Assembly: GCF_001432305.1 (NCBI RefSeq) | Contig: NZ_KQ483358.1 | Coordinates: 1,932,990 to 1,972,173, forward strand | Source: Curvibacter sp. PAE-UM | Lineage (GTDB): Bacteria > Pseudomonadota > Gammaproteobacteria > Burkholderiales > Burkholderiaceae_C | Length of the DNA stretch: 39,184 nucleotides | Direction of reading: 5' to 3' | Part shown: positions 36,217 to 39,184 of the stretch, piece after piece | Position numbering within the stretch: position 1 is the stretch's first letter | How the letters are laid out: every line of letters begins with the position of its first letter | Position numbers and translations under genes: made by a program | Notes under the pieces: generated by a model | The model's database searches: none | What the model was told of the DNA's origin: nothing | What the model saw: only the letters and a program-made list of their open reading frames with translations

Positions 36217-37932
36217 CTATTGGCAAATGAAACTGCCGGCGTCTTCCAGCGAACCCTGGCCCTGGTAGCGGGCTACGGCCGGGTAGGCGCACAGGGGGCG
36301 GCTGCGCGTGGCAGACCAGTCTGCCGGCAGTTCTGCATTCACGCCGCCGGCATTGCCCGCGCCGCGCGCCACAGCCTTCACGGCCTGGGGCGGCACACCC
36401 TGTTCCACCCACTGCACCAGCGGGCCCAGCAGGTCGAACTGGTCGGTGGCCGGGCCGCCGCTGCAATGGTTCATGCCGGGCACGGGGAAGTAGCGGGCGA
36501 AGTCCTCGGTCGAGCCGCCCAGCGCCTTGCCCAGGGTTTCGATCCAGCGCCGGGTGTCTTCGGCCGAGAAGACCGCGTCACTCACGCCGTGGTAGAGCAG
36601 TATCCTGGCGCCGCGCGCGCGCAGCGGAGCCAGGTTGACGGGCTGTTCATGGCCGGGCGGTGTCATGAGCGACAGGCCCGATTCCTTGTAGTTGTCATCG
36701 GTGGCGTTTAACAGTGCCAGGCGTGCGCCCAGGTCTTCCTTGAGCACCTCGACCCGGCCCGGCGGCACGCTGAACACCGTGCCCACGGCCAGCGGGTCCA
36801 GCGCCAGCGAGTTCACGAACTTCCAGGTGCCCCAGTTGGCGCCGACCAGGCCGCTGTCATAGGGGAAGGGGGCATACAGCGGCTGGCCACTGCTGCTGCG
36901 GGCGCCGCTGAAGAGCGTGCCCAGCACCTGCTTCTGCGCAGTGCTCAGGCATTGTCCGGTGCGCTCGGCGCTGCAGGTGGGCACATCGGTCTGCAGATTG
37001 AAGCGGGCCTGGCAGGCTTGCACGTCCTGCACCAAGCCGTCGCGCGCGCCGTCCAGGGCGTCGCACTGGGCCAGGATGGCCTGGGCCACGGTCTGGCGCT
37101 CCTGCGGCGTGAAGGCGCTGCTCAGGTCGGGGATGCGCCCCTGCGGAGCCAGGGGGTGTGGCGCGGTAGCGCCCGGCGTGGCCAGGGTGCTGAACTGTTG
37201 GGCGCCCCAGAGCTGGGCCAGTGCAGCATGGGGCAGGCGGTAGCCAGGTGCGCCGATCAGGTAGCCGTCGTACTGCTCGCCCAGGCGCGCAGCCGCCACC
37301 ATGGCGTGGCGCCCGCCGTTGGAACAGCCGCCGATGTAGGAGCGGTCCGGTCCCCGGCCATAGGCCGTGCGTATCAGCTCCTTGGCCATGGGCGTGAGCT
37401 TGGCCACGGCCTGGTAGCCGTAGTCCAGCCGGGCCTGGGGTTCCAGGCCGAAGACCGTGGTCTGCGCGCCGGTGTGGCCGGCGTCGGAGCTGATGACGGC
37501 AAAGCCCTGAAACAGCGCGCCGGTCAGCGGCCCGCCGCCCAGCGCACCGAGCGCGGGCTGCACATTGCCGTCCAGCCCGCCGTTGCCCTGGTAATAGAAG
37601 CGGCCGTTCCAGGCCTGCGGCAAGCGCATCTCGAAGCCGATCGCGTAGTCGCGCCCGTCGCTGCCCTTGCGCTTGTGCATGCTGCCCTTGACCAGGCAGT
37701 GGGCCGGCATGGCTTGCGCGCCCTGCTTGAGCGCGCCCTCTGCAACGGCCGTCACCGCATCGATCTGCGTCTGCTCATGACGGAAGCCGGCCAACAGTCC
37801 TTCGCAGGTCTGCAGCGTGGCAGCGCGGCTGGCGCCCAGCACCGGCGGCGTGGCGGGCGGGCTCGTGCTGCAGGAGGCCAGCAGCAAGGCGGCCGGCACG
37901 AGCAGCAGGAGGGGACGGGAGCGATGCTTCAT
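36217..37932 (-). CDS. Tannase/feruloyl esterase family lipoprotein
   Basis: This 571-residue esterase belongs to the tannase/feruloyl esterase family, whose members hydrolyse aromatic acid esters such as gallate or hydroxycinnamate esters, and MHET in one known case. The N-terminus MKHRSRPLLLLVPAALLLAS ends at a lipobox with Cys21 (LAS-C), so it should be membrane-anchored outside the cytoplasm. The nucleophile is Ser204 in GGCSNGGRHA, preceded by Cys203; the matching GMNHC (His489, Cys490) completes the CS-D-HC arrangement in which a disulfide joins the residues beside Ser and His. GGAG lies seven bases before the start. It is followed nine bases later by the acyl-CoA dehydrogenase gene. 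Confidence 0.9.
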   Translation of the reverse strand: MKHRSRPLLLLVPAALLLASCSTSPPATPPVLGASRAATLQTCEGLLAGFRHEQTQIDAVTAVAEGALKQGAQAMPAHCLVKGSMHKRKGSDGRDYAIGFEMRLPQAWNGRFYYQGNGGLDGNVQPALGALGGGPLTGALFQGFAVISSDAGHTGAQTTVFGLEPQARLDYGYQAVAKLTPMAKELIRTAYGRGPDRSYIGGCSNGGRHAMVAAARLGEQYDGYLIGAPGYRLPHAALAQLWGAQQFSTLATPGATAPHPLAPQGRIPDLSSAFTPQERQTVAQAILAQCDALDGARDGLVQDVQACQARFNLQTDVPTCSAERTGQCLSTAQKQVLGTLFSGARSSSGQPLYAPFPYDSGLVGANWGTWKFVNSLALDPLAVGTVFSVPPGRVEVLKEDLGARLALLNATDDNYKESGLSLMTPPGHEQPVNLAPLRARGARILLYHGVSDAVFSAEDTRRWIETLGKALGGSTEDFARYFPVPGMNHCSGGPATDQFDLLGPLVQWVEQGVPPQAVKAVARGAGNAGGVNAELPADWSATRSRPLCAYPAVARYQGQGSLEDAGSFICQ

Positions 37933-38026
37933 GGGACAACTCCAGAAGTTCAGGGTTCAAGGCCGCAGGCAGCCCGTTCCGCCGGCGGGCGGGAGAAGCT
38001 TGTTGCCGCGGACGCAGCAGCGGGAA

Positions 38027-38050
38027 ACCGGGCCGCGCGCGCGGCCCGGT
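38027..38050 (-). terminator. GC-rich palindrome between the Bug receptor and esterase genes
   Basis: Bases 38027-38050 form a perfect 24-bp palindrome (half-site ACCGGGCCGCGC), five bases after the receptor gene's stop codon on the minus strand, followed by TTTCCC. It may partly stop or stabilise transcripts between the two genes; the T-run is too short for a confident terminator call. Confidence 0.5.
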
Positions 38051-38055
38051 CCTCA

Positions 38056-39045
38056 TCAGGACTCGGACGTGAAGCCGATCTGCTTGACCAGCGGTCCCCA
38101 GCGCTCGTATTCGGCCTTCTGGTCCGCGGCCATCGCCTGCGGCGTGCTGGGAGAGGCGACGAGACCGACGAGCGCCAGCGCATCGACCACCGACTTGTCC
38201 CTCAGTGCCTGCGTGATGGCGGCATTGGCCGCAGCGATGGTGGCCGCCGGCGTCTTGGCAGGCGCATAGAAGCCGAACCACTCTTCCGAGGTGATGTCGG
38301 GGTAGCCGAGTTCCGTGAAGGTCGGGACATCCGGCAGGTAAGGCGAGCGCTTGCGGCCCGAGGTGGCCAGCACGCGTACGCGGCCGGTCTTCATGTGCTG
38401 CAGGTAGTCGCCGCTCGGGTTCATCGCGGCGGCGATCTGGCCGCCGACCAGGTCGGTGATGCTGGGCACCGTACCGCGGTAGGGCACGTGCTTGAGCTCC
38501 ACGCCGGCGCGCATGCCCAGCAGTGCACCCAGCAGGTGGGGCATGGAGCCGGCGCCCGGCGAGCCGTAGTTGGCTTGCGTGGGATTGGCCTTGGCCCAGG
38601 CGAGGAAGTCCTTCAGTGTCTTGACTTCTGCCGGCACGGCCGGCCCGACGGCCAGGCCGTGGAACATGATGGCGCCGATCGACACCGGTGTCACGTCCTC
38701 CGGCTTGTAGGCCAGCTTGGGATAGATGAAGGGGTACACGGACAGGGCCGACACCGGCGCCAGGGCCAGGACCGAGCCGTCGGCGGGCGAGTTCTTCAGG
38801 GTCTCGACGGCGATGCGGCCACCTGCGCCCGGCTTGTTTTCGACAAAGCCGGGAAGCTTGCTGTAGGGCGTGCCGCCAATCTTTTCGGCGACGCGACGCG
38901 CCACGCTGTCACCCGCGCTGCCGGCGGGGAAGCCGTAGAAGATCTTGACCTGGTCCAGCGCCTGCGCGAAGGCGGCGTAGGGCGCGAGGGCGCCGAGGGC
39001 GGCAGCACCGGCGGTGGCTTGAACGAAGAGTCGACGTTGCATCAT
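38056..39045 (-). CDS. Bug family solute-binding protein (TctC-like)
   Basis: Bug proteins are periplasmic receptors, very numerous in Burkholderiales, that bind carboxylic acids or other small organic molecules and often serve tripartite tricarboxylate transporters. The start at ATG 39045 has AGGAGA seven bases upstream and gives 329 residues; an in-frame ATG at 39087 lies ahead of that element and is rejected. The N-terminus MMQRRLFVQATAGAAALGAL resembles a twin-arginine signal, cleaved near AAFAQA. The mature chain shows VKIFYGFPAGSAGDSVARRVAEK, ENKPGAGGRIAVE, NYGSPGAGSMPHLLGALL and LPDVPTFTELGYPDITSEEWFGF, all typical. No transporter membrane genes lie in the window. The ligand is unknown. 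Confidence 0.94.
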   Translation of the reverse strand: MMQRRLFVQATAGAAALGALAPYAAFAQALDQVKIFYGFPAGSAGDSVARRVAEKIGGTPYSKLPGFVENKPGAGGRIAVETLKNSPADGSVLALAPVSALSVYPFIYPKLAYKPEDVTPVSIGAIMFHGLAVGPAVPAEVKTLKDFLAWAKANPTQANYGSPGAGSMPHLLGALLGMRAGVELKHVPYRGTVPSITDLVGGQIAAAMNPSGDYLQHMKTGRVRVLATSGRKRSPYLPDVPTFTELGYPDITSEEWFGFYAPAKTPAATIAAANAAITQALRDKSVVDALALVGLVASPSTPQAMAADQKAEYERWGPLVKQIGFTSES

Positions 39046-39096
39046 GGTTTGTCTCCTGTGCATGGTTGGTGGTGGGAACGGGAACAAAAGCTGTTT

Positions 39097-39184
39097 TCAG
39101 CGCGGCGCCATGCGCAGCGCGCCATCGAGGCGGATCACCTCGCCATTGAGGTGGCCGTTGGTCACGATGTGGCAGGGCCGCCGG
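39097..39184 (-). CDS. Short-chain dehydrogenase/reductase (C-terminal end only)
   Basis: Only the last 28 codons are inside the window; the rest lies beyond base 39184. The visible end, HIVTNGHLNGEVIRLDGALRMAPR, matches the C-terminus of short-chain dehydrogenases of the 3-hydroxyacyl-CoA / 2-methyl-3-hydroxybutyryl-CoA dehydrogenase type, where LNGEVIRLDGALRMAPR is the usual ending. It lies 51 bases upstream of the Bug receptor gene on the same strand. If correct it supplies the third step of a beta-oxidation sequence with the acyl-CoA dehydrogenase of the same operon. Confidence 0.72.
   Translation of the reverse strand, partial: RRPCHIVTNGHLNGEVIRLDGALRMAPR

Overview
The window is a GC-rich stretch of chromosome from a betaproteobacterium, most probably a member of the Comamonadaceae (Burkholderiales). 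Three things suggest this: the gene order purM / AI-2E transporter / hda / HAD-IB hydrolase / pcnB / folK, a Bug-type (TctC) solute receptor, and several short intergenic repeats of a kind I associate with that family. The genus cannot be fixed from the sequence alone. I see no tRNA, rRNA, CRISPR array, integrase, transposase or phage gene.

Layout. (1) 1-6831: a partial MFS transporter and purM on the minus strand, divergent from a tightly packed plus-strand run perM-like, hda, HAD-IB phosphatase, pcnB and folK, whose last three genes overlap by 4 bases at each junction. (2) 6884-9143: a chemoreceptor ending in a CheR/CheB-docking pentapeptide, a strong terminator, and a RidA-family protein. 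(3) 9227-18257: a TgpA-like transglutaminase and MltB (plus strand), an HDOD protein and ComEC (minus strand), a 525-bp imperfect inverted repeat, then DUF58 and MoxR (minus strand). MoxR, DUF58 and TgpA normally form one gene set; here they are split and face opposite ways, with the inverted repeat at one edge of the displaced block. (4) 18288-21169: a class II histone-deacetylase-like amidohydrolase, an intergenic repeat, a Tat-exported DsrE-family protein and an MscS-type channel. (5) 21191-25926: etfB-etfA behind a promoter with two operator-like inverted repeats, an acyl-CoA dehydrogenase that would donate electrons to EtfAB, and a nitronate monooxygenase-like flavoprotein. (6) 25931-29073 (minus): a PAS-GGDEF diguanylate cyclase, a membrane protein that looks like only the N-terminal half of a phosphoethanolamine transferase, and a beta-CASP metallo-beta-lactamase-fold protein. 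(7) 29120-33398 (minus): FKBP peptidyl-prolyl isomerase, then the heat-shock operon grpE-dnaK-dnaJ with a sigma-32-like promoter and a strong terminator. (8) 33526-39184 (minus): an HxlR-like regulator, then a probable catabolic operon (SDR end, Bug receptor, tannase/feruloyl esterase-like lipoprotein, acyl-CoA dehydrogenase, MarR regulator).

How the genes work together. Most of the window is housekeeping: purine and folate synthesis, control of DnaA, RNA polyadenylation, protein folding and the electron-transfer flavoprotein. The accessory part is the last 5 kb, which reads as a regulated uptake, ester hydrolysis and beta-oxidation module for an organic acid, plausibly a phenylpropanoid ester.

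I found no clearly new multi-gene system. The observations most worth following are the large inverted repeat and the possible inversion beside it, the orphan EptA-type membrane domain, the paired operators before etfBA, the MltB tail that runs into the opposing HDOD gene, and the tannase/acyl-CoA dehydrogenase/MarR operon.
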